A stretch of 64,000 bases of DNA from Haemophilus parainfluenzae (lineage in GTDB: Bacteria; Pseudomonadota; Gammaproteobacteria; Enterobacterales; Pasteurellaceae): contig NZ_QEPZ01000001.1 in the NCBI RefSeq assembly GCF_003253005.1, positions 186,001 through 250,000 on the forward strand, in the 5' to 3' direction. The number at the start of each line of letters is the position of its first letter. Position 1 is the first letter of the stretch. Of this stretch, positions 9,538 to 20,670 are shown in pieces. Under the pieces are notes generated by a model, which saw nothing but the letters and a program-made list of their open reading frames with translations, made no database searches and had not been told where the DNA came from. Made by a program: the position numbers and the translations under genes.

Positions 9538-9634
9538 TACGTTCTCCATTTGTCTAAAAATTTTAATGAGTTTATCGAAATAAATGGGGTTAGTCTATGA
9601 AAATACAAGTGGCGAATCAAGTTTTATAAAATAA

Positions 9635-9662
9635 AAAATCCTTGAATATTTTCAAGGATTTT
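9635..9662 (-). terminator. Intrinsic terminator after the phosphopantetheinyl transferase gene
   Basis: A perfect 12-bp hairpin (AAAATCCTTGAA with TATT loop) is followed on the minus strand by a T-rich tail. It separates the upstream transferase gene from hflK. Confidence 0.75.
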
Positions 9663-9665
9663 CTT

Positions 9666-10376
9666 TTATTCATTTACTTGGTAAATCAAGGATTTTTTTA
9701 TATTTTTTTCGAGTAATTTTTTTCCATTCCAGTGATAAAAGTGCGGTTGAATTTTTGACTGATTTATAAATCCTGCAAAGTAAAAAGGCAATTCATCCGT
9801 AAAGAGCAACGCACCTTTCGGGCAATAATCTGAAAAGATCTGCAGTTGTTCTGGCAAATGCGTCACACTTGATAACTTCACTATTCCTACGCCTTGTGAT
9901 TTCAATACAGCTTCACGCAAACACCAACAACGATAAAAAGCCAGGTCTGCATCAGGCTGTTTAGCAAACCATTCTTGTTCTGCTTGTGGCGCAAAATGAG
10001 CCATGAGCGCAGAAAAATTCCGTTTTTTTGAAAATTCAATATCAATACCGACCGCACTTTTTTCTGATTCATTAATATGTAGCAATACGGTGACCCAATC
10101 ATCAGAGTGACTCATATTAAAATCAATATTCTCGACGAGAAATTGTGGTCTGCCACTTTGTGTACGATAAATTCGCTCTAAAAGTGCGGTTGATTTTTCT
10201 GCTGTTTTTAACAACTGCCAAAGTAAAAAATGTGCCAATCGACGACATTGATGTCGTTGTGTTATCCGAGAATTTCCCTTCGGTTCCGTATGCAAATTCT
10301 CAGGGACTAGTTCCCTAGGAATTTCATCAAAAGGAAAAGGTTGTTGAATATTGGCGTAGGCAATAAAAGCTGTCAT
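9666..10376 (-). CDS. 4'-phosphopantetheinyl transferase superfamily protein
   Basis: Sfp/AcpT-type enzyme that would transfer phosphopantetheine from CoA to a carrier-protein serine. Seen: NMSHSDDWV, the Mg-binding VGIDIEF, and WCLREAVLKSQG, equivalent to the WxxKEA motif but with Arg in place of the first Lys. The frame is open from a GTG at 10433, which would add a hydrophobic N-terminal leader. I prefer the ATG at 10376 (MTAFIAYANI), giving about 236 residues, close to the remembered H. influenzae homologue, although neither start has a clear ribosome site. The carrier protein it serves is not in the window. Confidence 0.85.
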   Translation of the reverse strand: MTAFIAYANIQQPFPFDEIPRELVPENLHTEPKGNSRITQRHQCRRLAHFLLWQLLKTAEKSTALLERIYRTQSGRPQFLVENIDFNMSHSDDWVTVLLHINESEKSAVGIDIEFSKKRNFSALMAHFAPQAEQEWFAKQPDADLAFYRCWCLREAVLKSQGVGIVKLSSVTHLPEQLQIFSDYCPKGALLFTDELPFYFAGFINQSKIQPHFYHWNGKKLLEKNIKKSLIYQVNE

Positions 10377-10479
10377 AAAAATAATGAATAAACATGCAAA
10401 TTTGATTGCATTATAAAAGGAAATCCACCGCACGCCAACATAAGCTAAAACTCACCAAAGCAAGGTGTTAGGTTGAAAC

Positions 10480-10495
10480 TGTGAGCGGTTTCACA
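10480..10495 (+). promoter_or_regulatory. CRP-type site upstream of the PTS remnant
   Basis: TGTGAGCGGTTTCACA matches the CRP consensus TGTGA-N6-TCACA perfectly. It lies about 55 nt before the PTS remnant start, showing that the lost gene was under catabolite control. Confidence 0.65.
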
Positions 10496-10548
10496 GATTT
10501 TTCTCTTTAAATACGTTACATTTCAAAAAAGTAATCACAGGAGGTTCT

Positions 10549-10888
10549 ATGTTTAAACAACTTCAACAAGTCGGTAAGGCATTCATGTTACCAATTGCTA
10601 TTTTGCCTGCTGCCGGCCTTTTACTCGGGATCGGTGGGGCACTTTCCAATAAAGCAACAATGCAAGCTTATCCAATTTTAAATAATGAGGCGCTGCAAGG
10701 CCTGTTTCAGATTATGTCTGAAGCTGGTAGCGTGGTGTTAAGGATGTCAAAGCCGTTGATAAAGCCACATTAAAAAATTAGGCGCGATTGATGTGTTTGA
10801 AGTCGGTGGTAGCGTACAGGCTATTTTCGGTGCTAAAGCCGTACTCTATAAGAGTGAAGTAAATCAAATCTTAGGAAAAGAAGATTAA
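10549..10888 (+). pseudogene. Remnant of a glucose-family PTS EIICB permease
   Basis: A GGAGG ribosome site precedes an ATG and about 63 residues typical of the start of a PTS EIIC domain (GKAFMLPIAILPAAGLLLG, then IMSEAGSVV). At about 10735-10745 the frame jumps, and downstream sequence in another frame reads KKLGAIDVFEVGGSVQAIFG and YKSEVNQILG, the end of an EIIB domain, up to the stop at 10888. Roughly 400 central residues are gone, including the membrane core and the EIIB phosphorylation cysteine. It is an internal deletion, not a functional gene. The original sugar (glucose, maltose or other) cannot be told. Confidence 0.8.
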
Positions 10889-10899
10889 TTCCTAAAAAT

Positions 10900-10922
10900 A
10901 AAGGGCGTTTATCCCGCCCTTT
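10900..10922 (+). terminator. Hairpin after the PTS remnant
   Basis: AAAGGGCG / CGCCCTTT stem with a 7-nt loop, 12 nt after the remnant stop; the following T-run is short. Confidence 0.6.
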
Positions 10923-10934
10923 GAGTGACAAAAT

Positions 10935-10966
10935 AAAAGTGTGGTCAAAATCAACCGCACTTTTTT
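10935..10966 (-). terminator. USS-pair terminator after thrC
   Basis: AAAAGTGTGGT pairs with ACCGCACTTTT with one G-T wobble, forming a hairpin between the converging PTS remnant and thrC. The right arm is a USS core; the left arm is a one-base variant. Confidence 0.7.
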
Positions 10967-10967
10967 A

Positions 10968-12242
10968 TTATTTCAACAAATATACACGTAATTGTGCAAA
11001 ATCGTCATCCATTTCATCAGAAAGTAATGGCAATTTATTATGTTTATCCAACGCTTCTGGCAATGGAAGATCGAGCGAAAGAATACGCTCCACAGACTCT
11101 TTAAATTTCGCAGGATGTGCCGTACATAAGAAAATACCGGTTTCATCCGCTTTAAGTTGGTCTTTCAATACTTGATAGGCGATCGCACCGTGTGGTTCAC
11201 ATAAATAACCTTTTGCATACATCGCTTTTAAAGTATCTTCTGTTTCGCCATCGCTTAACATACCTGAACCTAAATCACTTAAATTCCAGCCATTGCGTTT
11301 GAATAGTTCTTCTACACGCGGCCAGTTGTTCGGACGACTGACATCCATCGCATTAGAAAGCGTGGCTACAGTCGCTTTAGGTGCCCAGTTACCTGATTCT
11401 AAATAACGCGGCACGGTATCATTCGCATTGGTTGAAGCAATAAAGCGTTTAATTGGTAAACCTAATGTTTTTGCGATTAATCCCGCAGTTAAGTTTCCGA
11501 AGTTACCACTTGGTACGGAAACTACGACATTATCACGTTTTTCTTTTGGTAATTGCGCGATCGCTTCAAAGTAATAACAAACTTGCGCTAATAAACGGCT
11601 AATATTAATGGAGTTTGCTGAGTTTAGACCAATTGCTTGACGTAGTTCAGTATCATCAAACGCTTGTTTGACTAACGCTTGGCAGGCATCGAAATCGCCA
11701 TTAATCGCAACAGTGCGGATATTCCCACCTAAAGTACAGAATAGTTTTTCTTGTAATGGGCTGATTTTGCCTTTTGGATATAAAATCACCACATTGATAT
11801 TTTCCAACCCGTAAAATGCGTGGGCAACGGCTGCGCCAGTATCACCAGATGTTGCTGTTAAAATGGTGATTTTACCATCACCACGCACAGCAGCGAGCGC
11901 CTGCGCCATAAAACGACCACCAAAGTCTTTAAATGCTAAAGTTGGTCCATGAAATAATTCAAGGGCATAAATATTGTCTTCCACTTTTTCTAATGGTGCA
12001 GTAAAGGTGAATGCATTTTTCACCATCGCATCTAAAGTGGCTTTCGGTAATTCTTCACCGATTAATGCACCAAGAATTTTTTGGCTACGTTCAACCAATG
12101 GTAAGGCTAATAACTCGTCAATATTGGTTAAAGCGGGAATCGTTTCTGGAAAGAATAAACCTTGATCTTTGCCAAGTCCTTGACGTACTGCTTGCGCAAA
12201 ATTTACTTGTTCTTCGGGGTGTTTAATGTTGTACAAATTCAT
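10968..12242 (-). CDS. thrC: Threonine synthase
   Basis: PLP enzyme of 424 residues converting O-phosphohomoserine to threonine, the last step of the pathway. The PLP lysine lies in LAFKDFGGRFMAQAL (about 105-119), and the phosphate-binding SGNFGNLTAGL and TSGDTGAAV segments are present. Length and N-terminus (MNLYNIKHPEEQVNFAQAV) match the gammaproteobacterial ThrC class. It is the last gene of thrA-thrB-thrC, all under the thrL attenuator, with a 77-nt gap from thrB that holds a hairpin. Confidence 0.97.
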   Translation of the reverse strand: MNLYNIKHPEEQVNFAQAVRQGLGKDQGLFFPETIPALTNIDELLALPLVERSQKILGALIGEELPKATLDAMVKNAFTFTAPLEKVEDNIYALELFHGPTLAFKDFGGRFMAQALAAVRGDGKITILTATSGDTGAAVAHAFYGLENINVVILYPKGKISPLQEKLFCTLGGNIRTVAINGDFDACQALVKQAFDDTELRQAIGLNSANSINISRLLAQVCYYFEAIAQLPKEKRDNVVVSVPSGNFGNLTAGLIAKTLGLPIKRFIASTNANDTVPRYLESGNWAPKATVATLSNAMDVSRPNNWPRVEELFKRNGWNLSDLGSGMLSDGETEDTLKAMYAKGYLCEPHGAIAYQVLKDQLKADETGIFLCTAHPAKFKESVERILSLDLPLPEALDKHNKLPLLSDEMDDDFAQLRVYLLK

Positions 12243-12280
12243 TGTATATCCGTTAATTATAGAGTTTTAATAAAATGGTA

Positions 12281-12306
12281 TTCCCCTCTTAATAAGAAGA
12301 GGGGAA
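12281..12306. repeat. Intra-operon hairpin between thrB and thrC
   Basis: TCCCCTCTT and AAGAGGGGA form a 9-bp stem with a 6-nt loop. A near copy lies between lnt and corC (23091-23114). There is no clear T-run, so it looks more like a small intergenic palindrome than a strong terminator. Confidence 0.55.
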
Positions 12307-12319
12307 GATGATTGACTGC

Positions 12320-13264
12320 TTAACCTAGCTCTCTCGCGCCATCATTATCAACCTTACAAACATGAACAAAGCCTTCATTGTTTTGTAAATAATGATTTTC
12401 TAAATAAGTCGCCAGTTTTGTTGCCGTTTGTAAATCGGGTGCAATGGAGAAAATCGTTGGACCAGAACCTGAAATTCCCGTCGCTAATGCGCCTAAATCA
12501 CGAGTAGCTTGTTTCACTTCTGCGAAATTTGGTAATAAAGCCTCACGATAAGGTTCTGCAATCACATCTTTCATCATCATCGCTGCAAGGTTTTCTTGAT
12601 GCGTGTGACATGCGTGCACAAAGCCACCTAAATGACGACCATGAGAAATTACATCCTGACGCGTATAGCTTTTCGGTAAAATTGCACGCGCTTCAGCGGT
12701 TGAAACCTCAATGCCTGGATAAGCTAAGACCCAATACCAATTATCAAAAAATGGCAGTTTTTGGCAAATGTTACCGAGGGATTGTACCATAAATTGCACA
12801 CCGCCTAGGTAACAAGGTGCCACATTATCATAATGGATCGAGCCTGAAATACGCCCCTCTAGCTCTCCCATCATCTCTAACAATTCCATTTTTGAGAATG
12901 GTTCATCGTGGAATTTATTTAATGCCACTAATGCAGCCACGATAGAGCACGCACTTGACCCCAAGCCCGAACCAATCGGCATATTTTTCTCAAGGGTCAA
13001 ACGCAATGGTTTGACTCTCATATTGCGTAATTTTAATTGCTCACTAAACAGCACATAGGCCTGATACACGATATTTTTTTGCGGCTCTTTTGGCAATTTA
13101 CGCACAAAATAGCCCGCACTTTCGAGCTCAAAGCCACTTGGAATAGACTCAATCTGTACAACATCACCTAATAACGAACCATCAATCGGTGAAATGGCTG
13201 CACCTAACGTGTCAAACCCTACACTAATATTTGCACTCGATGCCGGCGCATAAATTCTTAACAT
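12320..13264 (-). CDS. thrB: Homoserine kinase
   Basis: GHMP-family kinase of 314 residues making O-phosphohomoserine from homoserine. The ATP-binding loop [17 protein letters not shown] is at about 95-111, the N-terminal [14 protein letters not shown] motif at 5-18, and the C-terminal [12 protein letters not shown] motif is present. It begins 12 nt after thrA ends, typical of tight operon coupling. Substrate comes from ThrA and product goes to ThrC. Confidence 0.97.
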   Translation of the reverse strand: MLRIYAPASSANISVGFDTLGAAISPIDGSLLGDVVQIESIPSGFELESAGYFVRKLPKEPQKNIVYQAYVLFSEQLKLRNMRVKPLRLTLEKNMPIGSGLGSSACSIVAALVALNKFHDEPFSKMELLEMMGELEGRISGSIHYDNVAPCYLGGVQFMVQSLGNICQKLPFFDNWYWVLAYPGIEVSTAEARAILPKSYTRQDVISHGRHLGGFVHACHTHQENLAAMMMKDVIAEPYREALLPNFAEVKQATRDLGALATGISGSGPTIFSIAPDLQTATKLATYLENHYLQNNEGFVHVCKVDNDGARELG

Positions 13265-13276
13265 GTTATGTCCTTT

Positions 13277-15724
13277 TTAGTGGTGTAATGTTCTTAAAAT
13301 ATCCGCAAAGATACCCGCTGCAGTCACGGCATTACCCGCACCGTAACCGCGTAATAACAACGGAATTGGTTGATAATACCGAGTGTAAAATGCAAGGGCA
13401 TTTTCACCATCTTTCACCTTATACAATGGATTATTTTGATCCACCGCGATGATTGACACTTTGCAGTGGCCATCTTTAATTTGTCCTACGTAGCGCAATA
13501 CTTTGCCTTCCGCTTTCGCGGCTTCAACGCGTGCTTTAAATTCCGCATCTAATTGTGGCAACATCGCCATAAATTCATCAGCTGATTTGCCTTCAGAGAA
13601 GCCTTTCGGTAACACGCCTTCCACTTCCACATCGGAAAGCTCAAGTTCTAGACCCGCTTCACGCGCTAAAATAAGCAATTTACGTGCCACATCTTGACCC
13701 GATAAATCATCACGAGGATCTGGCTCTGTAAAGCCTTTTTCACGTGCAAGTGCGGTCACTTCTGAAAGAGAAAGTCCTTCTTCTAATTTACCGAAGATGA
13801 AAGAAAGTGAGCCCGACAAAATGCCTTCGAAATACTCAAGCTCATCACCCGCTGCCAATAAATTCTGTAAGTTTTCGATAACCGGTAAGCCAGCGCCTAC
13901 GTTGGTTTCGTACAGGAATTTATGTTGGCTTGCTTGTGCATTGCGACGTAATTCGTGGTAATAGGCTAATTCACGCGTATTCGCTTTTTTATTTGGGGTT
14001 ACCACATGGAAGCCTTCTTTTAATGCGCGCGCATAAAGCCCAGCGACCGATTCAGCTGTTGTACAATCTACGAAGACTGGGTTCACTACGTGGTGTAATT
14101 TAATGAAAGATAACAAAACATCGAAATCAGAAGGTTGGGTCGCATTTTCAAGATCCACTTTCCAATTATCTAAATTTAATCCGTTTTCATCTAAAAGCAT
14201 TTTGGTTGAATTCGCTAACGCACAAACTCGGATTTCAATGTCCTTCTTTGCAAGATACTCTTTTTGCTGCTTGATTTGCTCAATCAACTCGCCGCCAACA
14301 CCACCTACACCGACTAGAAACATATCAACAACTTTTTTGTTATTAAAAAGCGCTTGGTGAGTGGCTTTCACAGCTTCAATCGCTTTATTTTGCGCCACTA
14401 CCGCTGAAATTGAACGCTCAGAAGAACCCTGTGCAATTGCGACTAAGCTGATATTCGCTTGTGCCAATGCAGAGAAGAAACGAGCCGCGATACCTTTAGC
14501 TTGTTTCATACCATCACCTACAACTGAAATGATAGAAAGATCTTTTGCAACTTCAATAGGTTCTAAGTCATGCGCTTTTAATTCTGTCGCAAACTCTTGT
14601 TCTAAAACCGCTTTTGCTGCATCCGCTGATTTCACTGGTACACAGAAACTAATGCTGTATTCAGAGGACGATTGCGTAATTAAAATAACTGAAATACCGG
14701 CTTTTGACATCGCTGAAAATACACGCGCAGCCATCCCCACCATACCTTGCATACCAGGACCTGAAACATTGAACATTGCCACGTTATCAAGGTTAGTAAT
14801 CCCTTTTACCTGTAACCCTTCAGATTTCACATGACCATCAATTATTGAACCTGGTGCAGATGAATTACCGGTATTTTTAATCACACAAGGGATTTGTTTT
14901 GGTAATAATGGACCAATTGTACGTGGATGGATCACTTTCGCGCCAAAATAAGAAAGCTCCATCGCTTCACGGTAAGAAAGGCTTGGTAATAAACGAGCAT
15001 CTGGCACTAAACGTGGGTCACAAGTATAAACGCCATCTACATCAGTCCAAATTTCACAAACAGACGCATCTAAACAAGCGGCTAAACAGGCGGCTGAATA
15101 ATCAGAACCATTACGGCCTAATAACACTAATTCACCTTTATCATTACATGCGGTAAAACCAGCCATTAAAACGACTTTATCTTTACCGATACTTTTCGCA
15201 TCAACGCGTTTTGTCGATTCGTCAATATCAACTGAAGATTCTAAGTAACCACCTTGTGCTAATAATTGCTTAACTGGATCAACAATGTGAACACTGTATC
15301 CACGCGCTTCAAACCACGCTTTCATCATCGCAATCGATAATTTTTCACCACGACAGTCAATAGTTGCTTTAACTTTATCTTCTACTTTGCCAGCTTGGCG
15401 GATTTCTTCTAATAAGCCTTTAATTTGAGCAAATTCTGCATCAATGAGGGCTTTAGTACCAGCAAGATCAAATTTATTATTTTCAGCGTGTAAACCATTA
15501 ATGATGTTATAGAAAATCTCAATGGCTTCGTTAAAGTGGGTATCAGTAGGTTGGTTTAATGCGGCTTTTTCAGAGAGGGCAACAAGATGGTTAGTAATTT
15601 TTGCAGGAGCAGATAAGACACCAGCCGCCTGCTCTTCCAAATGAGCTTTTTCGATTAATTGAGCCGCTTGCGAGAAACGCTCAGGGTTGGCTAATGAAGT
15701 GCCACCAAATTTTAATACGCGCAT
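13277..15724 (-). CDS. thrA: Bifunctional aspartokinase I / homoserine dehydrogenase I
   Basis: Fused enzyme of 815 residues. The N-terminal aspartokinase starts with the kinase motif [13 protein letters not shown] and extends to about residue 290. Two ACT regulatory domains follow (about 310-455), which in relatives bind threonine. The C-terminal homoserine dehydrogenase opens with the NAD(P) loop [15 protein letters not shown] and contains [14 protein letters not shown] and [16 protein letters not shown]. It opens the threonine pathway at aspartate and again at aspartate semialdehyde. An AGGAT-like ribosome site precedes the ATG just downstream of the attenuator. Confidence 0.98.
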   Translation of the reverse strand: MRVLKFGGTSLANPERFSQAAQLIEKAHLEEQAAGVLSAPAKITNHLVALSEKAALNQPTDTHFNEAIEIFYNIINGLHAENNKFDLAGTKALIDAEFAQIKGLLEEIRQAGKVEDKVKATIDCRGEKLSIAMMKAWFEARGYSVHIVDPVKQLLAQGGYLESSVDIDESTKRVDAKSIGKDKVVLMAGFTACNDKGELVLLGRNGSDYSAACLAACLDASVCEIWTDVDGVYTCDPRLVPDARLLPSLSYREAMELSYFGAKVIHPRTIGPLLPKQIPCVIKNTGNSSAPGSIIDGHVKSEGLQVKGITNLDNVAMFNVSGPGMQGMVGMAARVFSAMSKAGISVILITQSSSEYSISFCVPVKSADAAKAVLEQEFATELKAHDLEPIEVAKDLSIISVVGDGMKQAKGIAARFFSALAQANISLVAIAQGSSERSISAVVAQNKAIEAVKATHQALFNNKKVVDMFLVGVGGVGGELIEQIKQQKEYLAKKDIEIRVCALANSTKMLLDENGLNLDNWKVDLENATQPSDFDVLLSFIKLHHVVNPVFVDCTTAESVAGLYARALKEGFHVVTPNKKANTRELAYYHELRRNAQASQHKFLYETNVGAGLPVIENLQNLLAAGDELEYFEGILSGSLSFIFGKLEEGLSLSEVTALAREKGFTEPDPRDDLSGQDVARKLLILAREAGLELELSDVEVEGVLPKGFSEGKSADEFMAMLPQLDAEFKARVEAAKAEGKVLRYVGQIKDGHCKVSIIAVDQNNPLYKVKDGENALAFYTRYYQPIPLLLRGYGAGNAVTAAGIFADILRTLHH

Positions 15725-15760
15725 GATAATATCCTCAGATGTTGTGATTTTTAAATACTA

Positions 15761-15791
15761 AAAAACCCGCACTAGACTGAATGCGGGTTTT
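15761..15791 (-). terminator. thr attenuator terminator
   Basis: AAAACCCGCA / TGCGGGTTTT, a perfect 10-bp GC-centred stem followed on the minus strand by TTTTTT, lies between the thrL stop and the thrA start. This is the position expected of a transcription attenuator. Confidence 0.88.
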
Positions 15792-15812
15792 CTTGATCCT
15801 GTTTGTTACGCA

Positions 15813-15884
15813 CTAACCCGCCCCATTAATGGTCGTAATGGTCATAATAATGGTGGTAATCGTGAAAGTGCGGTTATTTTTCAT
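15813..15884 (-). CDS. thrL: thr operon leader peptide
   Basis: A 23-codon reading frame with an AAGG ribosome site encodes a peptide holding 7 Thr and 5 Ile, mostly packed between residues 8 and 19 (TITTIIMTITTI). This is the expected composition of an attenuator that senses charged tRNA-Thr and tRNA-Ile. The terminator hairpin follows about 20 nt after the stop. Codons 4-7 (Asn-Arg-Thr-Phe) are written AACCGCACTTTC and so contain an uptake sequence core. In E. coli the same arrangement makes ribosome stalling at Thr/Ile codons prevent the terminator. Confidence 0.9.
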   Translation of the reverse strand: MKNNRTFTITTIIMTITTINGAG

Positions 15885-15917
15885 TGTGTTTTAACCTTGA
15901 AAAAAAAGATGTGTTTA

Positions 15918-15946
15918 GAAATACCGAAAAAGCGCGGGCTTGTCAA
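15918..15946 (-). promoter_or_regulatory. thr operon promoter
   Basis: On the minus strand TTGACA, a 17-nt spacer and TATTTC precede thrL by about 35 nt. The -35 is a perfect sigma-70 match. Confidence 0.65.
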
Positions 15947-16035
15947 ACACAAAATTGAAAAAATGAAGATTTTTTCTAAAAATCATCGCTTTGGTGTAGA
16001 ATAAAGAGAGTTTCACATTGGTCAGGAAGGGAATT

Positions 16036-16740
16036 ATGACAATTAAACAAGCACTCGAAACCATCCATCAAAAAATCCAAGATGCCACTCAACTCGCTCA
16101 CCGCCCAGAAAGTGCGGTCACTTTATTAGCAGTTTCTAAAACGAAACCCAATGAAGCGATTTTAGAAGCCTATCATGCAGGACAAAAAGCATTTGGGGAG
16201 AACTACGTTCAAGAAGGTGTCGATAAAATTCAGTATTTTGAAGCACAGAATATTCAGCTTGAATGGCATTTTATTGGCCCATTGCAATCCAATAAAACGC
16301 GTCTTGTGGCTGAACATTTCGATTGGATGCAAACGCTAGAACGAGCCAAAATTGCCGATCGTTTAAATGAACAACGCCCTGCCAATAAAGCTCCGCTGAA
16401 TGTTTTAATTCAAATTAATATCAGTGATGAAGCGAGTAAATCAGGCATTCAACCAAGTGAAATGATTGAGCTTGCAAAACACATTGAAAATCTACCGCAC
16501 TTACGTTTACGTGGATTAATGGCTATCCCTGCTCCAACAGACAATATTGCAGAACAAGAAGCGGCTTTTAGCCAAATGGAACAATTATTTGAGCAATTGA
16601 AAGTCGCTTTCCCTCATCAACAAATTGATACGCTTTCGATGGGAATGACCGATGATATGCAAACTGCCATTAAATGTGGCTCAACCATGGTACGTATTGG
16701 TACAGCCATTTTTGGGGCGAGAGATTATTCGAAAAAATAA
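16036..16740 (+). CDS. YggS/PLPBP family PLP homeostasis protein
   Basis: Single-domain alanine-racemase-like barrel of about 234 residues that binds PLP and buffers free PLP in the cytoplasm. The PLP lysine is in LLAVSKTKPNEAI; FGENYVQE, WHFIGPLQSNK and LSMGMTDDMQTAI are family landmarks. A TTG at 16018 keeps the frame open, but AGGAAGGGAA followed by ATG at 16036 is the clear start. The gene stands alone on +, between the divergent thr promoter and the convergent murA cluster. Confidence 0.92.
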   Translation: MTIKQALETIHQKIQDATQLAHRPESAVTLLAVSKTKPNEAILEAYHAGQKAFGENYVQEGVDKIQYFEAQNIQLEWHFIGPLQSNKTRLVAEHFDWMQTLERAKIADRLNEQRPANKAPLNVLIQINISDEASKSGIQPSEMIELAKHIENLPHLRLRGLMAIPAPTDNIAEQEAAFSQMEQLFEQLKVAFPHQQIDTLSMGMTDDMQTAIKCGSTMVRIGTAIFGARDYSKK

Positions 16741-16752
16741 TGAATAGAAAAT

Positions 16753-16784
16753 AAAAAAGCGGTCAAAATTGACCGCTCTTTTTT
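16753..16784. terminator. Bidirectional terminator between yggS and murA
   Basis: AGCGGTCAA / TTGACCGCT stem, 9 bp, with A-run before and T-run after, between the two convergent genes. Confidence 0.8.
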
Positions 16785-16796
16785 ATCTGGATTTAA

Positions 16797-18343
<1,547 letters not shown>

Positions 18344-18356
18344 TAGGATTTCCGTT

Positions 18357-18692
18357 TTAATGATGATCAATAAAAGTGCTAATCCAATGAGATAAATTCA
18401 CTAAATCAGCAAGGGTTAATAACTGTTCTGGAGGGTTTATCAACCGCACTTTTTTATTTGGTAACTGCTCACAATCATGTAAAAAATCACACAATAATGC
18501 AAAACCGGCAGAATCAATTCGATTGATTTCAGTTAAATCAAATTCAATGAGACTTTGATTGTTTTGCTTTTCTGATAAAAAAGAAGCACGTTGTTGCCAT
18601 AATGGTAACAACGTGTTGCGGGATAGCTCCCCCGATAATTGGAGGGCTATCTTATCATTATTTTGGATTAAATCCCACTTTAACGCAGTCAT
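18357..18692 (-). CDS. mlaB: MlaB, STAS-domain subunit of the phospholipid transporter
   Basis: Cytoplasmic STAS-domain protein of 111 residues, which in known Mla systems binds and stabilises the MlaF ATPase. The STAS core is visible as SLIEFDLTEINRIDSAGFALLCDF, with the conserved DSAG at about 55-58. Sequence similarity outside this core is weak, so the position after mlaC and the STAS motif carry the assignment. Confidence 0.85.
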   Translation of the reverse strand: MTALKWDLIQNNDKIALQLSGELSRNTLLPLWQQRASFLSEKQNNQSLIEFDLTEINRIDSAGFALLCDFLHDCEQLPNKKVRLINPPEQLLTLADLVNLSHWISTFIDHH

Positions 18693-18696
18693 TCGC

Positions 18697-19344
18697 TTAT
18701 TTGCTCAATGTCACGGGTGCTGCGGCAGATTTTTGAATTTGAGCTGTTAAAGCATCAATACCTTGTTGACGTAAAATACCGCTCCATTCGTTTTGTTTGG
18801 TGACAACCATACTCACGCCTTCTGCAACCATGTCATAAGCTTGCCATTCGCCAGTTTTACTGTTTTTACGCCATTTGAAATCTAATTTGATTGGCGCTTG
18901 TCCACCATTTTGCATGATGTTTACACGAATGCTTACAAGGTTTTTGTCACCTACTTCTTTAGCCGGTTCAATTTGAATATTTTGATCGGTGTAAGCGGTT
19001 AACACTTGTGCGTAAGCTTGTTCGATAAAATCGCTAAATGCTTTAAAGAATTTATCACGTTGTTCTGGTGTGGTTGACTTAAAATACGAACCCAACACTA
19101 AAGAACCTGCATAGTTTACTTGCACGTAAGGTAATAAATCATTACGCACGATAGTACGTAAATAGTTTGGATCCTTTTTAATTTTTGCCTGATTGTTTTT
19201 GATATCGGCAAATAACTTATCTGATGCTTGTTGCATCAACACATAAGGGCTCGTTTCTGCACGTACAGTTTGAGTCACAAAAAGTGCAGTCACTGCAAAT
19301 GCCATTACGCTAAACCATTTTTTAAACTGAGTAAATTTCATCAT
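18697..19344 (-). CDS. mlaC: MlaC, periplasmic phospholipid carrier
   Basis: Periplasmic shuttle of about 215 residues that carries phospholipid between the outer-membrane MlaA site and MlaFEDB. It has a signal peptide (KKWFSVMAFAVTALFVTQTVRA) cleaved near RAETSP, and the family segments SYFKSTTPEQRDKFFKAF and WQAYDMVAEGVSMV. It is 21 nt after mlaD and 4 nt before mlaB. Two adjacent start codons are possible. Confidence 0.93.
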   Translation of the reverse strand: MMKFTQFKKWFSVMAFAVTALFVTQTVRAETSPYVLMQQASDKLFADIKNNQAKIKKDPNYLRTIVRNDLLPYVQVNYAGSLVLGSYFKSTTPEQRDKFFKAFSDFIEQAYAQVLTAYTDQNIQIEPAKEVGDKNLVSIRVNIMQNGGQAPIKLDFKWRKNSKTGEWQAYDMVAEGVSMVVTKQNEWSGILRQQGIDALTAQIQKSAAAPVTLSK

Positions 19345-19365
19345 AAATCTCCTAAATAAAGATTA

Positions 19366-19872
19366 TTATTTGGCTTCAGGTTCTGCTTTGTCAGCATTGC
19401 CATCGGCTTTTTTATCACCGTAAAGGAATTGGCCGATTAAATCTTCCAACACCATTGCGGATTTTGTGTCTTGAATTTGGCTACCGTTTTTTAACATCGC
19501 GGTTTCACCATCATCAAAACCCATCGTTAAGGCGATATATTGTTCGCCCAATAATCCCGATGTTTTGATCGATAACGAACTATTTTCCGGAATTTCTTTA
19601 TATTCTTCATTAATCGCGATACTGACTTTTGGTAAGTAAGATTTTTCGTCTAACGTAATGTCAGATACGCGACCAATGACCACCCCACCAAGTTTAAGTG
19701 GTGCACGGACTTTTAGTCCACCAATATTGTCAAAAGTTGCAGTCACTGTGTAAGATTTTGTTTCACCAAAACCTTGTACGTTTGCTACACGTAAGCCTAA
19801 AAACACTAACGCGGCGATACCAAGTAGTAAAAATAAGCCTACCCAAAATTCATATTTAATTGTTTGTCGCAT
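19366..19872 (-). CDS. mlaD: MlaD, MCE-domain subunit
   Basis: Membrane-anchored MCE protein of 168 residues. One N-terminal transmembrane helix (about 8-28) is followed by an MCE domain with FDNIGGLKVRAPLKLGGVVIGRV and TSGLLGEQYIAL. In relatives six copies form a periplasmic ring on MlaE that holds lipid. The tail is rich in Asp, Lys and Ala. It is 12 nt after mlaE. Confidence 0.95.
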   Translation of the reverse strand: MRQTIKYEFWVGLFLLLGIAALVFLGLRVANVQGFGETKSYTVTATFDNIGGLKVRAPLKLGGVVIGRVSDITLDEKSYLPKVSIAINEEYKEIPENSSLSIKTSGLLGEQYIALTMGFDDGETAMLKNGSQIQDTKSAMVLEDLIGQFLYGDKKADGNADKAEPEAK

Positions 19873-19884
19873 AAAAATACCCTT

Positions 19885-20670
19885 TTAGCCTGCCCCAAAC
19901 ATAATGGCAGTTAAGATGAAATCGAGCCCAAGTACCACAAGTGATGCGTGGACAACCGTTCTGGTTGTGGCTTGACTGATACCTTCAGATGTTGGAATAC
20001 AATCATAACCATTGAATAACGCAATCCACACCACCGCAATGGCGAAAAATACGCTTTTAATAAATCCATTTAGAATATCATAGCTCCAGCTGACAGCATT
20101 TTGCATCACTGACCAGAAGCTACCTGCATCCACACCTTTCCAATCCACGCCAACAAGCGAGCCGCCCCAAATACCAATCGCGGTAAAGAGAATCGCAAGA
20201 ATTGGCATCGCAATCACGCCCGCCCAAAAACGCGGTGCAATCACACGACGTAGTGGATCGACTGCCATCATTTCAAGGCTAGAAAGTTGTTCTGTGGCTT
20301 TCATTAAGCCAATTTCAGCCGTTAACGCTGAACCCGCACGACCCGCAAATAAAAGTGCGGTCACTACTGGGCCTAATTCACGTAATAAAGACAGTGCCAC
20401 AAGTTGTCCAAGGCTGGTTTCAGCAGAAAAATCCACCAAGACCACATAGCCTTGTAAGCCTAACACCATCCCAATAAATAAACCTGAAAGCAGGATAATT
20501 AATAAAGACTGTACACCTAATACGTACAACTGCTTCACTAATAAAGGAAAATGTTTGCGAATTTGTGGCTTACCGACTAACGCACCAAACAACATAAAGC
20601 CTGATCGGCCTAATGCACGGAAAAATTTGATTACGCTTCGTCCAAGTGAAGAAATCATATCAACGATCAT
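19885..20670 (-). CDS. mlaE: MlaE, permease of the phospholipid ABC transporter
   Basis: Integral membrane protein of 261 residues with five to six hydrophobic helices. Family landmarks: [26 protein letters not shown] and a C-terminal [20 protein letters not shown]. It pairs with MlaF, whose gene it overlaps by 4 nt. Together the mlaF-E-D-C-B block covers the inner-membrane side of outer-membrane lipid asymmetry maintenance; mlaA is not in this window. Confidence 0.96.
   Translation of the reverse strand: MIVDMISSLGRSVIKFFRALGRSGFMLFGALVGKPQIRKHFPLLVKQLYVLGVQSLLIILLSGLFIGMVLGLQGYVVLVDFSAETSLGQLVALSLLRELGPVVTALLFAGRAGSALTAEIGLMKATEQLSSLEMMAVDPLRRVIAPRFWAGVIAMPILAILFTAIGIWGGSLVGVDWKGVDAGSFWSVMQNAVSWSYDILNGFIKSVFFAIAVVWIALFNGYDCIPTSEGISQATTRTVVHASLVVLGLDFILTAIMFGAG

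Noticed and set aside
9666-10433. Signal peptide on the phosphopantetheinyl transferase
   Set aside because: The hydrophobic leader appears only if translation starts at the GTG 10433; the family is cytoplasmic and the ATG at 10376 removes it.
13503-15156. Plus-strand frames of 60-157 residues across thrA
   Set aside because: They are antisense shadows of a fully conserved thrA reading frame, without start signals or recognisable domains.
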